64,000 bases of DNA from Pleurocapsa sp. PCC 7319 (GTDB taxonomy: Bacteria > Cyanobacteriota > Cyanobacteriia > Cyanobacteriales > Xenococcaceae), in NCBI RefSeq assembly GCF_000332195.1, contig NZ_KB235922.1, positions 558,001 to 622,000 on the forward strand. The letters run 5' to 3'. A program made the translations under genes and the position numbers. The notes under the pieces were generated by a model, which searched no databases, was not told where the DNA came from, and saw nothing but the letters and a program-made list of their open reading frames with translations. Of this stretch, positions 1 to 9,287 are shown piece by piece. The stretch's first letter is position 1. The number at the start of each line of letters is the position of its first letter.

Positions 1-2599
1 TTGCAGTATCCAAAGCTTTATCTAACTTACTGGCATCTCTGCCGCCAGCTTGAGCGAGATTTGGTCTGCCACCACCGCCACCGCCGCAGATTTTGGCAAT
101 ACCACCAATAAATTTTCCGGCTTGTAGTTTCTTTTCTTGGATAACTTTCTGACTAAAAGCAGCTACTAAACTAATTTTTCCTTCCGAAGGTATGGATGCA
201 ATTACTACGGCTGATTCTCCTAGTTTTTGTTGCAATCTTTCTGCTGCCGACTGTAAAGACTTTGCATCCATTTCTCCCATATTGGCTACCAGAATTTTAT
301 AATCACCGACTGTTTCGGCTTGGGATAACAAACTGTCAGATTTGGCTAGAGCTAGCTCCTGTTTTGCTGCTTCTAATTCTTTTTGAGTCGCTTTGAGTTC
401 TGCTTGTAAACTATTAACTCGATCGCCGATTTCTTCGGGTTTGACTTTAAAGCGATCGCTCAATTCTTTAACGACTTTATCCCGTACTTCTAAATAATCT
501 AAAATAGCTGCCCCAGCTACAGCTTCAATCCTTCTTACCCCAGAAGAAATACCAGTTTCCGAGATAATTTTAAATGCGCCAATTTCAGCCGTATTTTTAA
601 CATGAGTACCGCCACAAAGTTCCATAGAAACTCCCGGAAAATCGATTACTCTCACTTCAGCAGTATATTTTTCCCCAAACATAGCCGTTGCACCTTTAGC
701 CTTAGCATCTTCTAAGGGCATAATATTCACATCAGCTTCATGGGCTTCGGAAATCCAAGTATTAACCAATTCTTCTACTTGTTGTACATCTTTCGGTTTT
801 AAAGCGCGGGGAGAATTAAAGTCAAACCGAAGGCGATCAAAACTGACTAACGATCCAGCTTGAGATACGGAATTATCAACTACCTTCTTCAATGCTGCCT
901 GAAGTAAGTGAGTTGCAGTGTGATTTGCTTGCACGCGACGACGACAAGCACGATCAATAGCTGCGTTAACTGTATCTCCCACAGTAACACTACCGCGCTC
1001 AATTTTTCCGTAATGAACAAAGAACCCAGATTCTTGTTGTACATCTTGGATACGAATTAGCAGGTTATCCCCAGAAAGATATCCTTTATCCCCAATTTGC
1101 CCTCCAGATTCAGCATAAAAAGGAGTTTGATCGAGAATAAGTTGAATTTCTGCTCCTACTTCAGCAGCTTCTGAAGATTTCCCTGAGATTAATACCGCTT
1201 CAACTTTTGCCTGGGATTGAAGTTCGCCGTAGCCGGAAAATTCTGTAGGATGAATATGTTCTGCCAGTTTATCGATACTTCCCTGAACTGTCAAATCGAT
1301 GGTTTCGTGTGCTGCTCTAGCCCGAGTACGCTGTTGTTCCATTTCTGCTTCAAAGCCTGCTTCATCAACAGTTAAACCTTGTTCCTCGGCAATTTCTTGA
1401 GTCAATTCAAAGGGAAAGCCGTAAGTGTCATAGAGAGTAAAGGCATCTACTCCAGATATCTGCTTATTGGTGCTAGCAATAATTTCTGCTAATAGTTTTT
1501 CCCCTCTATCCAATGTCTTCAGAAATTGTGATTCTTCAGTGACTAACTGATTTTTTATAAACTCTTCCCTTTCCCTAACATTAGGATAAGCTGATTCCGA
1601 GAGAGCGATCGCAGTTGCTGCAACTTGATTAATAAAATTACCATTAATCCCAATCAATCTGCCATGACGAATTACTCGCCGTATTAAGCGACGTAAAATA
1701 TAACCGCGATCGGTATTAGAAGCAGTAATGCCATCGGCAATCATATGAACCACTGCACGAACATGATCGCCAATGACTTTTAAAGAGGTTTTAGTCTTCT
1801 CGTCAGCTTGATTGTAATCAATTCCTGCAATCTCAGCAGCAGTTTTAATAATCGGGAAAATTAAATCAGTTTCATAATTATTGGGTACTTGCTGAAGGAT
1901 TTGCGCCATCCTTTCCAAACCCAAACCTGTATCGATGTTTTTATTTTGTAGAGGGGTTCTATTTCCTTCCGCATCTTGGTTGTATTGCATGAATACCAAG
2001 TTATAAAACTCGATAAACCTGCTGTCATCTTCTAAATCAATGTTTTCATCGCCCAATTCGGGATGAAAATCATAAAATAACTCCGAAGAAGGACCACAAG
2101 GACCAGTAGCACCCATTGTCCAATAGTTATCTTCCCCCATGCGCTGAATACGATTTTCGGGAATACCTATCTTGTCGCGCCAGATAGCAAAAGCTTCATC
2201 ATCACTATGAAATACGCTAGGGATAATGCGTTCTGGAGGTAACTTATACACTTGTGTAGATAGTTCCCACGCCCATTCAATAGCTTGTTCTTTAAAATAA
2301 TCTCCAAAGCTAAAATTCCCCAACATCTCAAAGAAGGTATGATGTCTGGCGGTACGTCCCACATTCTCAATATCATTGGTACGAATACATTTCTGGGAGG
2401 TAGTAGCGCGGGGTTGAGGTGGTTTGCGCTGTCCCAAAAATATAGGTTTAAAAGGTAGCATCCCCGCAATAGTCAATATTACTGTTGGGTCTTCTGATAT
2501 TAAAGAGGCACTGGGTAAAATTTTGTGTTGTCGGGTTTCAAAGAATTTGAGGAACTTGTCGCGGATGTCGCTACCGCTTAGGTGAGGAAGATCAGCCAT
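1..2599 (-). CDS. alaS: Alanyl-tRNA synthetase, 3' end cut by window edge
   Basis: Charges tRNA-Ala with alanine in the cytoplasm. Translating the minus strand from the ATG at 2599 gives an unbroken frame of about 866 codons, so only roughly the last ten of the usual ~876 residues lie outside the window. It opens with MADLPHLSG and the class II catalytic core follows ([10 protein letters not shown], the [18 protein letters not shown] block, [13 protein letters not shown]). The editing domain is visible as HTATHLL (near 900) and CGGTH (near 620), and the C-terminal glycine-rich motif as [16 protein letters not shown] at 40-100. No neighbour shares its strand closely; the gene upstream is a mobile RAYT. 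Identity is secure. Confidence 0.97.
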   Translation of the reverse strand, partial: MADLPHLSGSDIRDKFLKFFETRQHKILPSASLISEDPTVILTIAGMLPFKPIFLGQRKPPQPRATTSQKCIRTNDIENVGRTARHHTFFEMLGNFSFGDYFKEQAIEWAWELSTQVYKLPPERIIPSVFHSDDEAFAIWRDKIGIPENRIQRMGEDNYWTMGATGPCGPSSELFYDFHPELGDENIDLEDDSRFIEFYNLVFMQYNQDAEGNRTPLQNKNIDTGLGLERMAQILQQVPNNYETDLIFPIIKTAAEIAGIDYNQADEKTKTSLKVIGDHVRAVVHMIADGITASNTDRGYILRRLIRRVIRHGRLIGINGNFINQVAATAIALSESAYPNVREREEFIKNQLVTEESQFLKTLDRGEKLLAEIIASTNKQISGVDAFTLYDTYGFPFELTQEIAEEQGLTVDEAGFEAEMEQQRTRARAAHETIDLTVQGSIDKLAEHIHPTEFSGYGELQSQAKVEAVLISGKSSEAAEVGAEIQLILDQTPFYAESGGQIGDKGYLSGDNLLIRIQDVQQESGFFVHYGKIERGSVTVGDTVNAAIDRACRRRVQANHTATHLLQAALKKVVDNSVSQAGSLVSFDRLRFDFNSPRALKPKDVQQVEELVNTWISEAHEADVNIMPLEDAKAKGATAMFGEKYTAEVRVIDFPGVSMELCGGTHVKNTAEIGAFKIISETGISSGVRRIEAVAGAAILDYLEVRDKVVKELSDRFKVKPEEIGDRVNSLQAELKATQKELEAAKQELALAKSDSLLSQAETVGDYKILVANMGEMDAKSLQSAAERLQQKLGESAVVIASIPSEGKISLVAAFSQKVIQEKKLQAGKFIGGIAKICGGGGGGRPNLAQAGGRDASKLDKALDTA

Positions 2600-2716
2600 A
2601 GTAGTTTATGTAATGCAATTAGTTTATTTATTTATTTTTGCATTTTTAGGGGATGAACTACTTTAGGCATTGGTAATATAATTGAGTAACAGAGCGATCG
2701 CATTTCATCAAAATTG

Positions 2717-2788
2717 GTAGGGGCGGTTCGCGAAACGGAGGGGCTGTCGCCTGTGGTTTCCCAGGCGTTTATAAGCCCCGTCCCCTAC
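2717..2788. repeat. Imperfect inverted repeat, GTAGGGG family
   Basis: The 72-bp stretch starts with GTAGGGGCGGTTCGCGAAAC and ends with CCCCTACAGGGTTT, so it has the same ends as the perfect palindrome at 3057-3084 and the copy at 52314-52342. It sits just downstream of the RAYT gene, the position expected of a REP-like sequence served by that transposase. The centre (CGCCTG...CAGGCG) forms a second stem. Confidence 0.7.
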
Positions 2789-2809
2789 AGGGTTTATCGG
2801 TTTCCCACA

Positions 2810-3361
2810 TTACCATTTTGACGGATTGTTGGGATGCAATTGATCAACATTCCAAGATATTGGATTGTTAATAATATATTGGCGGATATTGTTTAATGAT
2901 TTTTGATTACGAATAATGTGTTCGTAATAATTACGTTGCCATACTGATGAACCTGGTGCGTTGCGAATTAGATTGATTTTTTTGGTGGAAACGGTTTTGA
3001 ATGCCCCAATTAAACGTCCCAATGGTTTACGTTTTGGTTTGGAATTGATTGGTGGGGTAGGGGCGTTTCGCGAAACGCCCCTACAGGGTTTGTCGGTTAA
3101 AACGATAATCCCGTGAAAATGATTGGGCATAATAATCCATTCATCGAGATTTATATAGGAATAACGAAATGACAACGATTGATAGGTTTCGGCAACAATC
3201 TCACCATATTGATTTAACTGCATCAAACCATTAACAATGTCACCAAATAAACATTGTCTTTGATAACAACAAATGGTGACAAAATAAAATCCTGCCTGAG
3301 AATAATCGTATCCTTTAAGCCTGATGGAGCGTCTATGATGTCTTGTAGAATCATATTTCAT
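2810..3361 (-). CDS. REP-associated tyrosine transposase (RAYT, Y1 family)
   Basis: 183-residue HUH-type single-strand transposase of the RAYT branch of the IS200 superfamily. The start ATG at 3361 gives MKYDSTRHHRRSIRLKGYDY, followed by the family blocks GFYFVTICC, the HUH motif MPNHFHGI near residue 80, LIGAFKT, and the C-terminal VWQRNYYEHIIRN containing the candidate catalytic tyrosine and YIINNP. RAYTs are domesticated transposases thought to move REP/BIME palindromes rather than themselves. Here a perfect 28-bp palindrome (3057-3084) lies in frame inside the gene, coding for roughly RGVSRNAPT between the HUH and tyrosine blocks, and a diverged copy lies just past the stop. The insertion falls in a variable linker, so activity may be retained. 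Confidence 0.88.
   Translation of the reverse strand: MKYDSTRHHRRSIRLKGYDYSQAGFYFVTICCYQRQCLFGDIVNGLMQLNQYGEIVAETYQSLSFRYSYINLDEWIIMPNHFHGIIVLTDKPCRGVSRNAPTPPINSKPKRKPLGRLIGAFKTVSTKKINLIRNAPGSSVWQRNYYEHIIRNQKSLNNIRQYIINNPISWNVDQLHPNNPSKW
3057..3084. repeat. Perfect 28-bp palindrome inside the RAYT gene
   Basis: GTAGGGGCGTTTCG is followed directly by its exact reverse complement CGAAACGCCCCTAC. It is in frame in the RAYT coding region. Related copies are at 2717-2788 and 52314-52342. GTAGGGGC-type palindromes are common dispersed repeats in cyanobacteria. Confidence 0.9.
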
Positions 3362-3535
3362 AGACTAAATATACCCATTTTTGCTTCGCAGACTAAGGAG
3401 AAGCGTAACCGCATTTTCTCGACGAATCATAAAGAAAATCAAACAATCACATAACTAACTACTCATTGCTGAAAGAAAAGACGTGGCACAATAAAGAAAG
3501 AATAAAAAAACTTAATAAAAATTAAGAGAGAGGCT

Positions 3536-5263
3536 ATGGTCGCAACACCAATCAAAACCCAGCCAAGATTAACTATCGAAACTGCCGCGATAACTCCCGA
3601 CACCACAGCAATTCGCTCTCTAGATTGGGATCGCGATCGCTTTGATATAGAATTTGGCTTACAAAATGGTACAACTTATAATTCCTATTTAATTCGTGGC
3701 GATAAGACTGCCTTAGTTGATACGTCTCACGCTAAATTTCGTCAGTTATATTTGGATACTTTAACTGGCTTAATCGATCCTAAAGAGATTGACTACCTCA
3801 TTATTAGTCATACCGAACCCGATCATAGTGGATTAGTTAAAGACTTTTTGGAACTAGCACCCCAAGCGACAGTAGTTGCAGCGAAGATGGCAATTAAGTT
3901 TTTAGAAGACTTAGTTCATCAACCCTTCGAGAAACAAATCATCAAGAATGGTGAAACGATTGATTTAGGTCAAGGTCACGTAATTGAGTTTGTTAACGCT
4001 CCTAATTTACATTGGCCCGACACCATATTTAGTTATGACCAGAAGACAGGTATCTTGTTTACCTGCGATGCTTTTGGGATGCACTATTGTTCTGATGCTA
4101 CCTATGATGAAGACTTAAAAGCGATCGAAAAAGACTATCGCTTTTATTACGACTGTTTAATGGGTCCTAATGCTCGTTCCGTACTTTCGGCAATGAAACG
4201 GATGGATAATTTAGGAGAAATTAACACCATTGCCAATGGACATGGTCCTCTATTGCGTCATAACCTCCAGGAACTCTTAAACCGCTATCGCGATTGGAGT
4301 AAAGCTCAAACTAAAGGAGAAAAGACAGTAGCGGTTTTTTATATCTCCGACTATGGCTACAGCGATCGCCTTTCCCAAGCTATTGCCAGAGGAATCACCA
4401 AAACTGGAATTGAAGTAGAAATGGTGGATTTGCGTTCAGCCGATAGTACTGAAGTCCATGAAATCGTTGGTCGTTCCGTGGGTCTGGTATTGGGAATGCC
4501 TCCCCTCAGTAGCAACAGCCAAGAGGATATTACTACCAATTTAGGAACAGTTTTAGCAGCATCTAAAGAAAAACAAATTATTGGTATGTTTGAATCCTAT
4601 GGTGATGATGATGAGCCAATTGATCCTCTGTCAACTAAATTCCGTGAAGCGGGTTTAAAGTCGGCTTTTCCAGCAATTAAGCTTAAGGATACACCTACCG
4701 AAGCAGATTATCAGTTATGTGAAGAATCGGGAACTGACTTAGGGCAACTCTTAACCCGCAAAGATCTAGTCAAGCACATGAAATCCCTCGATAGCGACCT
4801 CGATAAAGCAATTGGTCGCTTAAGTGGTGGACTATATATTATTACCGCAACTAAAGGCGATGTTAGCAGTGCCATGTTGGCTTCGTGGGTATCCCAAGCT
4901 AGCTTTGAACCACCTGGATTAACTATTGCCGTCGCTAAAGATCGGGCGATTGAATCTTTGATGCAGGTAGGCGATCGCTTTGTCTTAAATATCCTGGAAG
5001 AAGGTAAGTATCAAAACCTAATGAAACACTTCCTCAAGCGATTTAAACCAGGTGCTGACCGTTTTGCCGGAGTCAAAACCCAAACCGCAACTAATGGCTC
5101 GCCTATTTTAAACGATGCTTTAGCATATCTAGAATGTGAAGTCATGAGCCGTATGGAATGCAGCGATCACTGGATTGTTTATAGCAAAGTTGATTTAGGT
5201 CGAGTTTCTAACCCCGATGGCTTAACTGCAGTCCATCACCGTAAGGTAGGAAATCATTATTAA
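3536..5263 (+). CDS. flv3: Flavodiiron protein Flv3
   Basis: 575-residue class C flavodiiron protein. In cyanobacteria Flv3 works with Flv1 to reduce O2 to water at the acceptor side of photosystem I (Mehler-like reaction). Three modules are visible: a metallo-beta-lactamase-like di-iron domain (about 30-250), a flavodoxin FMN domain (about 265-410, VFYISDYGYSDRLSQAI) and a flavin reductase domain (about 430-575, GGLYIITATKGD). All canonical iron ligands are present: H92, E94, D96, H97 (SHTEPDHSGL), H159 (NLHWPD), D178 (CDAFGMHYC) and H236 (ANGHGPLL). That argues for the Flv3/Flv4 type and against Flv1/Flv2; the overall sequence, especially SLDWDRDRFDIEFGLQNGTT near the N-terminus, matches Flv3 as I know it. 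A purine-rich GAGAGAGG precedes the ATG. No partner flv gene lies nearby. Confidence 0.93.
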   Translation: MVATPIKTQPRLTIETAAITPDTTAIRSLDWDRDRFDIEFGLQNGTTYNSYLIRGDKTALVDTSHAKFRQLYLDTLTGLIDPKEIDYLIISHTEPDHSGLVKDFLELAPQATVVAAKMAIKFLEDLVHQPFEKQIIKNGETIDLGQGHVIEFVNAPNLHWPDTIFSYDQKTGILFTCDAFGMHYCSDATYDEDLKAIEKDYRFYYDCLMGPNARSVLSAMKRMDNLGEINTIANGHGPLLRHNLQELLNRYRDWSKAQTKGEKTVAVFYISDYGYSDRLSQAIARGITKTGIEVEMVDLRSADSTEVHEIVGRSVGLVLGMPPLSSNSQEDITTNLGTVLAASKEKQIIGMFESYGDDDEPIDPLSTKFREAGLKSAFPAIKLKDTPTEADYQLCEESGTDLGQLLTRKDLVKHMKSLDSDLDKAIGRLSGGLYIITATKGDVSSAMLASWVSQASFEPPGLTIAVAKDRAIESLMQVGDRFVLNILEEGKYQNLMKHFLKRFKPGADRFAGVKTQTATNGSPILNDALAYLECEVMSRMECSDHWIVYSKVDLGRVSNPDGLTAVHHRKVGNHY

Positions 5264-5279
5264 CTTGCAATCTAAAAAA

Positions 5280-5378
5280 GCTATCAGTCTATAGCTTACA
5301 GCTCTCAGCTTTGGGCAACAGTTGGAACATCGGATTCTATCGCTTAAAGAAACTGTAAGCTCTATATAGACTGATAGC
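5280..5378. repeat. Inverted-repeat element after flv3
   Basis: GCTATCAGTCTATAGCTTAC at 5280-5299 is mirrored by the complement at 5353-5378 (GTAAGCTCTATATAGACTGA then TAGC). The ~99-bp unit is placed 16 bp after the flv3 stop. It could be a MITE-like repeat or act as a transcription terminator stem; there is no clear T-tract. Confidence 0.55.
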
Positions 5379-5514
5379 TGATAGCAAACACTGAACGTCT
5401 GGTGTGGGTTAGAAAAAAGTGGGTAGAAGACAGAAGATGAAAGTTATCAAGTTGTCTATCTAAAAATCTTTACTCATTAATAGAATAGACTTTGAAAGCC
5501 TTTTATTGACTACT

Positions 5515-5566
5515 CCCCATAGTTACAGTGAACTTTGCTTTCGCTACGTTAACTTAAAACTAGGGG
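5515..5566 (-). ncRNA. Candidate element-end hairpin / omega-RNA 3' end of tnpB
   Basis: CCCCATAGTT (5515-5524) pairs with AACTAGGGG near 5558-5566, with an inner GTGAAC/GTTAAC pairing. It lies just past the tnpB stop, where IS200/IS605 right ends and the guide (omega/reRNA) scaffold of TnpB are found. Function is inferred from position only. Confidence 0.45.
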
Positions 5567-5577
5567 ATTCTCCAGAG

Positions 5578-6735
5578 CTAATGCTTTGGATTACACTGAA
5601 GATGAGGCTCAAATCTCACTCCAGAGGGGCTAGCCATAAGCCCGACTACTGGGATTTCTCCCAGATACTTTGCTCGAATATTAGAGCATCCAACTCCGTC
5701 CCTGTGCCACCTAAAACCACACAAACACTTGTATTCGCGGTTTCTAGGTTTGTTTCTTTTTCGACACGATAAATATTCTTGAGAAGTGTATGCTTCTGAA
5801 ATTAATTCAGTATTGATTCCAGCCTTGGCGCATTTATACTCAAGTTTTGCTCTAATCGAACCGAAGTTCCATTGATGTAGTTTTTGATTAACTTTCTTGC
5901 TGTATTTAATATTCTTCCTGATATCACGAACATCTCCTATCACTAACGTTTGAATGCTCCTCTCTTGCAGCATTGAAACAGCTTTGCTAGTTAACTTATG
6001 TTCGATATCTTTGATTTGATTTACAACCTTGGCAAGTTGTTTTTGTTTTGATTTGATTATTTTTTGGCGTCTTTGGCTACCTCTTTTTTTTGTATCAATT
6101 AAATTAGATAATTTAGCTTTGAGCTTGTTTTGATACTGGCGTTTAGAACGAAGCAATCGACCATTTAAAATATCGGTATCAACGCCATCTGTAAATACCA
6201 TTGGATGAATTTCTCCCAGGTCACAACCAGATACGCGCCCATTCTTAACTAGTCTTACCTTTGGTTCAGAGTAGCAAGCTCGAAGTTCGTAACACTTATT
6301 TCCTTTATTCCAGCCAAGTTCTACTTGTTTTGGTTTGTCCCAACACCAATTAACTATTAATGGTTGATTGCCTTTTCCATTACTCAACCTAAGCTTTCCA
6401 TCTTTGAGCTTAATAGCTGAAGACTTCCAAGTTAGTTTGTAATACCATCTACGTCGTCTTGGTGGTCTAGAATTTGGATCGGTTTTTCGTCTTGCTCTCC
6501 AAGACTTTAAACTGGCAAAAAATGACTGTGTGACTGCATCAGAAGAATGAGCATGAAGCTTATTTGACACCAGCCATTTCTCCATTGTGTAGCCCGACAA
6601 CCAAACATTCTTTTTCCGAACAGTACGCCAAAAACTAACTAATGTTTGTGAGTACAATTCTCCCGCAGCATGAGCTAATTCATTTAGCTGTTCGAAGTAT
6701 TTAAGTTTAAGTTTTCTCACGGTATAATTTGCCAT
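5578..6735 (-). CDS. tnpB: TnpB RNA-guided nuclease, IS200/IS605 family, finger degenerate
   Basis: About 385 residues starting at MANYTVRKLKL (ATG at 6735); an upstream in-frame ATG at 6768 would add eleven residues that lack family similarity and nearly abut tnpA. TnpB is a transposon-encoded, omega-RNA-guided RuvC endonuclease ancestral to Cas12. RuvC motifs: GCDLGEIHP (first Asp), LVIGDVRDI (second motif, Gly-Asp where the better-known TnpBs have Glu-Asp) and HRDGVGCSNI (third Asp). The zinc finger reads TSQEYLSCRKRNK then YKCLCG: the first cysteine of the usual CPxC pair is a tyrosine. That suggests either a divergent lineage or early decay. Adjacent tnpA looks intact. Confidence 0.88.
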   Translation of the reverse strand: MANYTVRKLKLKYFEQLNELAHAAGELYSQTLVSFWRTVRKKNVWLSGYTMEKWLVSNKLHAHSSDAVTQSFFASLKSWRARRKTDPNSRPPRRRRWYYKLTWKSSAIKLKDGKLRLSNGKGNQPLIVNWCWDKPKQVELGWNKGNKCYELRACYSEPKVRLVKNGRVSGCDLGEIHPMVFTDGVDTDILNGRLLRSKRQYQNKLKAKLSNLIDTKKRGSQRRQKIIKSKQKQLAKVVNQIKDIEHKLTSKAVSMLQERSIQTLVIGDVRDIRKNIKYSKKVNQKLHQWNFGSIRAKLEYKCAKAGINTELISEAYTSQEYLSCRKRNKPRNREYKCLCGFRWHRDGVGCSNIRAKYLGEIPVVGLMASPSGVRFEPHLQCNPKH

Positions 6736-6769
6736 AGGATAATTATACAGAACGAAGCTATATAACACA

Positions 6770-7171
6770 ATGGTTCAATACAAAAGCAATAACAATATTG
6801 TTTACAACTGTAAGTATCACGTTGTCTGGGTCGTTAAATATCGTCGTCCAGTATTAACAACTGAAATTGAAGCCAGATTCAAAGAAATTCTTAAAAATAT
6901 AGCTGCTGAAATTCAAGTAGAGATATTAGAAATGGAAGTAGGAGACTTGAACCATGTCCATCTTTTGTTGTCTTTAGACCCTCAGTTTGGAGTACATAAA
7001 GCAGTAAGGAGGTTTAAGGGTGTTAGCTCTAGGTATCTTAGAAAAGAATTTCCTCAGTTAAAATCTCGTCTCCCGACGCTATGGACAAACTCGTACTTTG
7101 TTTCTACTGTTGGAGGCGCACCTCTGGCTAAAATAAAGGAATATATAGCCAATCAAAAGCGCAGTCGCTAA
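6770..7171 (+). CDS. tnpA: TnpA Y1 transposase, IS200/IS605 family
   Basis: 133 residues, the usual length. It performs single-strand excision and integration of the element. The HUH motif is present as NHVHLLL (about residues 62-68) and the catalytic tyrosine in IKEYIANQ near the C-terminus (about Y125); the block NSYFVSTVGGAPLAKI is also typical. No frameshift is seen, so this copy could still be active. It is transcribed divergently from tnpB. Confidence 0.93.
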   Translation: MVQYKSNNNIVYNCKYHVVWVVKYRRPVLTTEIEARFKEILKNIAAEIQVEILEMEVGDLNHVHLLLSLDPQFGVHKAVRRFKGVSSRYLRKEFPQLKSRLPTLWTNSYFVSTVGGAPLAKIKEYIANQKRSR

Positions 7172-7224
7172 ACCTCGTTCGGGCTAACCCCATGTCTGAA
7201 GCCAGGGGCTTGCGCCCTTCAAGG

Positions 7225-7472
7225 TATTTGGTCAAACTCAGTTTTGATTCTGGTTTACCGCTACGGCGATACCAATAACGAGCATTACTTAAATCTCCCT
7301 CTTTACGGTGTAAGTAAGCATGAACCCAAGCACAGTCGCGATCGCTTCGGGTATCAATCAATTTATGTGATTTGTGCCAATCATCATGATAGTCAAACCA
7401 TAATGCTTTTAGGGCAAGGGGATAACTTTTTATTTGTTGCTGAGTTAGTTCTACAAATTCTTCGATACTCAT
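7225..7472 (-). pseudogene. Small conserved cyanobacterial gene truncated by IS insertion
   Basis: From ATG 7472 the protein reads MSIEEFVELTQQQIKSYP, then ALWFDYHDDWHKSHKL, AWVHAYLHRKEGD and ARYWYRRSGKP, recalling a small (~90 residue) conserved cyanobacterial protein of unknown function. Such proteins normally end soon after with a Glu-Trp-containing helix. Here, after SLTKYLEG, the frame runs into the IS200/IS605 end and continues to a chance stop at 7128 with unrelated residues. I did not find the missing tail beyond the far end of the element at 5.4-5.5 kb. Probably inactivated or altered at the C-terminus. Confidence 0.7.
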
Positions 7473-7593
7473 GACAAAAAGAGAGGGCTTGAAGATCTTA
7501 TTTCAGTTTAGCTAGTTGGAGGCATAATAAATTTAGATAGCATTAAATACTCGTTGCTCGGAGATTTTGCTCAAAGCGTCTGCTCTTTGAAGT

Positions 7594-8406
7594 ATGAATT
7601 TTACTAATAAAACCATTATTATTACTGGAGCTTCTGCTGGAATCGGAAAAGTTTTAGCAGTCAAACTAGCACAACAAGGTGCCAAGTTGGTTTTAGCAGC
7701 CCGCAATCAAGCTGCTTTAGAAATAACTGCTCATGAATGCATCCAAGCTGGAGGTCAAGCTATTGTCGCCCCTACTGACGTAACTAATCCAGAAGCTTGT
7801 CAAAAACTTATAGAAGATAGTCTAGCTACTTTTGGCGCGCTAGATTGTTTGGTGAATAATGCAGGAATATCTATGTGGGCGAGGTTTGACCAGCTCAAAG
7901 AGATCTCAATGTTTGAGAAGATAATGAAGGTTAACTATCTTGGAACTGTCTACTGTACAAACTATGCTCTACCCCACCTGAAAAATTCTCGCGGTTTGTT
8001 AGTGGCTATTTCCTCTCTATCGGGGAAAACTGGGATTCCCACTCGCAGTGGATATGCAGCCAGTAAACACGCTGTACAAGGCTTTTTTGATTCTCTGCGG
8101 ATAGAGTTACGAGGCACGGGAGTAGATGTATTAGTTGTTTCTCCTGGTTTCGTAGCTACAGACATCCGTCAGCATGTTTTAGGAGCAGATGGAAAACCTG
8201 TCAAAGCTAGTTTAAATAACGAGCAGCAGAAGGCTATGTCTACAGAACTATGTGCCGATTTGATTATTAAAGCAATGCGCAAGCGAAAAAGAGAGTTGGT
8301 AATGACTCTCAAAGGCAAGTTAGGTCTTTGGTTAAAATTGTTTTCCCCCAACTTAGTTGATACGCTCGCAGCTCGTGCTGTTAGCTCTCAGAAGAGGGAG
8401 ATTTAG
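7594..8406 (+). CDS. Short-chain dehydrogenase/reductase (SDR)
   Basis: 270-residue classical SDR oxidoreductase. A Rossmann fold binds NAD(P) through TGASAGIG (residues 11-18) and NNAG (88-91). The catalytic residues are Ser about 141 (AISSLSG), Tyr154 and Lys158 (YAASK). VSPGFVATDI follows, as expected. Substrate is unknown; the sequence recalls the DHRS7-like group of lipid or steroid reductases, but that is a guess. A C-terminal hydrophobic/basic stretch (LKGKLGLWLKLFSPNL) may be membrane-associated. It appears monocistronic. Confidence 0.9.
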   Translation: MNFTNKTIIITGASAGIGKVLAVKLAQQGAKLVLAARNQAALEITAHECIQAGGQAIVAPTDVTNPEACQKLIEDSLATFGALDCLVNNAGISMWARFDQLKEISMFEKIMKVNYLGTVYCTNYALPHLKNSRGLLVAISSLSGKTGIPTRSGYAASKHAVQGFFDSLRIELRGTGVDVLVVSPGFVATDIRQHVLGADGKPVKASLNNEQQKAMSTELCADLIIKAMRKRKRELVMTLKGKLGLWLKLFSPNLVDTLAARAVSSQKREI

Positions 8407-8516
8407 CTAAAACGAATTTCTTATGTTATGAACCCTAACAAATTGTCACAGCTAATCACCAAATCAATCTATTATTTCTAGACAATTAAATTTAATCAAA
8501 AACTTTTTATTTAAAA

Positions 8517-9287
8517 ATGTTTAGCAAATATATAAGCTTTAGTATTAGCTTAGGAATTTTAGCAGCAATTCTAGGTGGAATTGTTCAATGGTTAAATATA
8601 TCCGCAGGTAGTTTAGTTGATTGGTTAATTGGAATTGCTTCTTTTTGGTGGCTGTTGATTATTGTTACTATTCCCTGGAATATCTATTTTGATGCTCGCG
8701 AAACACTAACTGAGGCTGAAGTATCTCAAAAAAAAGGTCTTAAAATCGAGCTACAGCCCTTAAACTATGTTCAGAAAGTAGCTCGCTGGTCGATCATTGG
8801 CGCGATTACTTTACATTTAATTTCAGCTTTAGCTCTTTATTTATTGGCTGCTACTGGTATCAGTAATGTAGGGTATGTCAGTTCTGGATTAACTTTATTG
8901 TTAACAATTTTGCGTCCCACAATTCGTGGCTATCAATATTTAACGACCAGATTATTAACTATTAAAAAAGAGATCAAATATCCCCGTGAGGACGCTATTG
9001 AACTTAGTAATAGAGTGAAAATTTTAGAAACAGCAATTAAAAAAATAGAATCCCTACTAGATTCAAAAAATCCCAATTCTTGGGTCAGTAAACAACAGCA
9101 AGCAACTCAAGAAAATCGAAATCAGCTAGCACGTCAAAAAGCATTACTAGAAGAGTATCAAGCCAAAAATACAGTCGAACACGAACGAATTTCTAGAGAA
9201 GCCATAACCGCTGTTTCTCAACTAAGTGAAGACAGTCAATTTTTAAGTCATGTTAGGGAAATTATTCGCTTTGTCAAAACAGCATAA
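8517..9287 (+). CDS. Membrane protein with C-terminal coiled coil, function unknown
   Basis: 256 residues. I do not recognise a named family. Two hydrophobic helices lie near residues 8-28 and 37-55, a further pair around 94-135 (IIGAITLHLISALALYLLAA; VGYVSSGLTLLLTIL), and the last ~110 residues are charged and heptad-like with many Glu, Lys and Gln, suggesting a cytoplasmic coiled coil. The ATG at 8517 follows an AT-rich leader with no strong ribosome site. It may be a scaffold or sensor; no catalytic motif is visible. Confidence 0.7.
   Translation: MFSKYISFSISLGILAAILGGIVQWLNISAGSLVDWLIGIASFWWLLIIVTIPWNIYFDARETLTEAEVSQKKGLKIELQPLNYVQKVARWSIIGAITLHLISALALYLLAATGISNVGYVSSGLTLLLTILRPTIRGYQYLTTRLLTIKKEIKYPREDAIELSNRVKILETAIKKIESLLDSKNPNSWVSKQQQATQENRNQLARQKALLEEYQAKNTVEHERISREAITAVSQLSEDSQFLSHVREIIRFVKTA

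Larger units (their letters stand above)
5510..7222. mobile_element. IS200/IS605-family element, divergent tnpA and tnpB
   Basis: The unit contains tnpB (minus) and tnpA (plus) starting 34 bp apart, with imperfect hairpins at each outer end (5515-5566, and AGGGGC-TTGC-GCCCTT near 7202-7218), as expected for the subterminal structures recognised by Y1 transposases. Ends are approximate. There is no terminal inverted repeat or target duplication, normal for this family. The right end cuts into a small conserved gene read on the minus strand (7225-7472). Confidence 0.8.

Noticed and set aside
3536-5263. Flv1 or Flv2 assignment
   Set aside because: All di-iron ligands are canonical, which Flv1 and Flv2 lack; overall sequence best fits Flv3.
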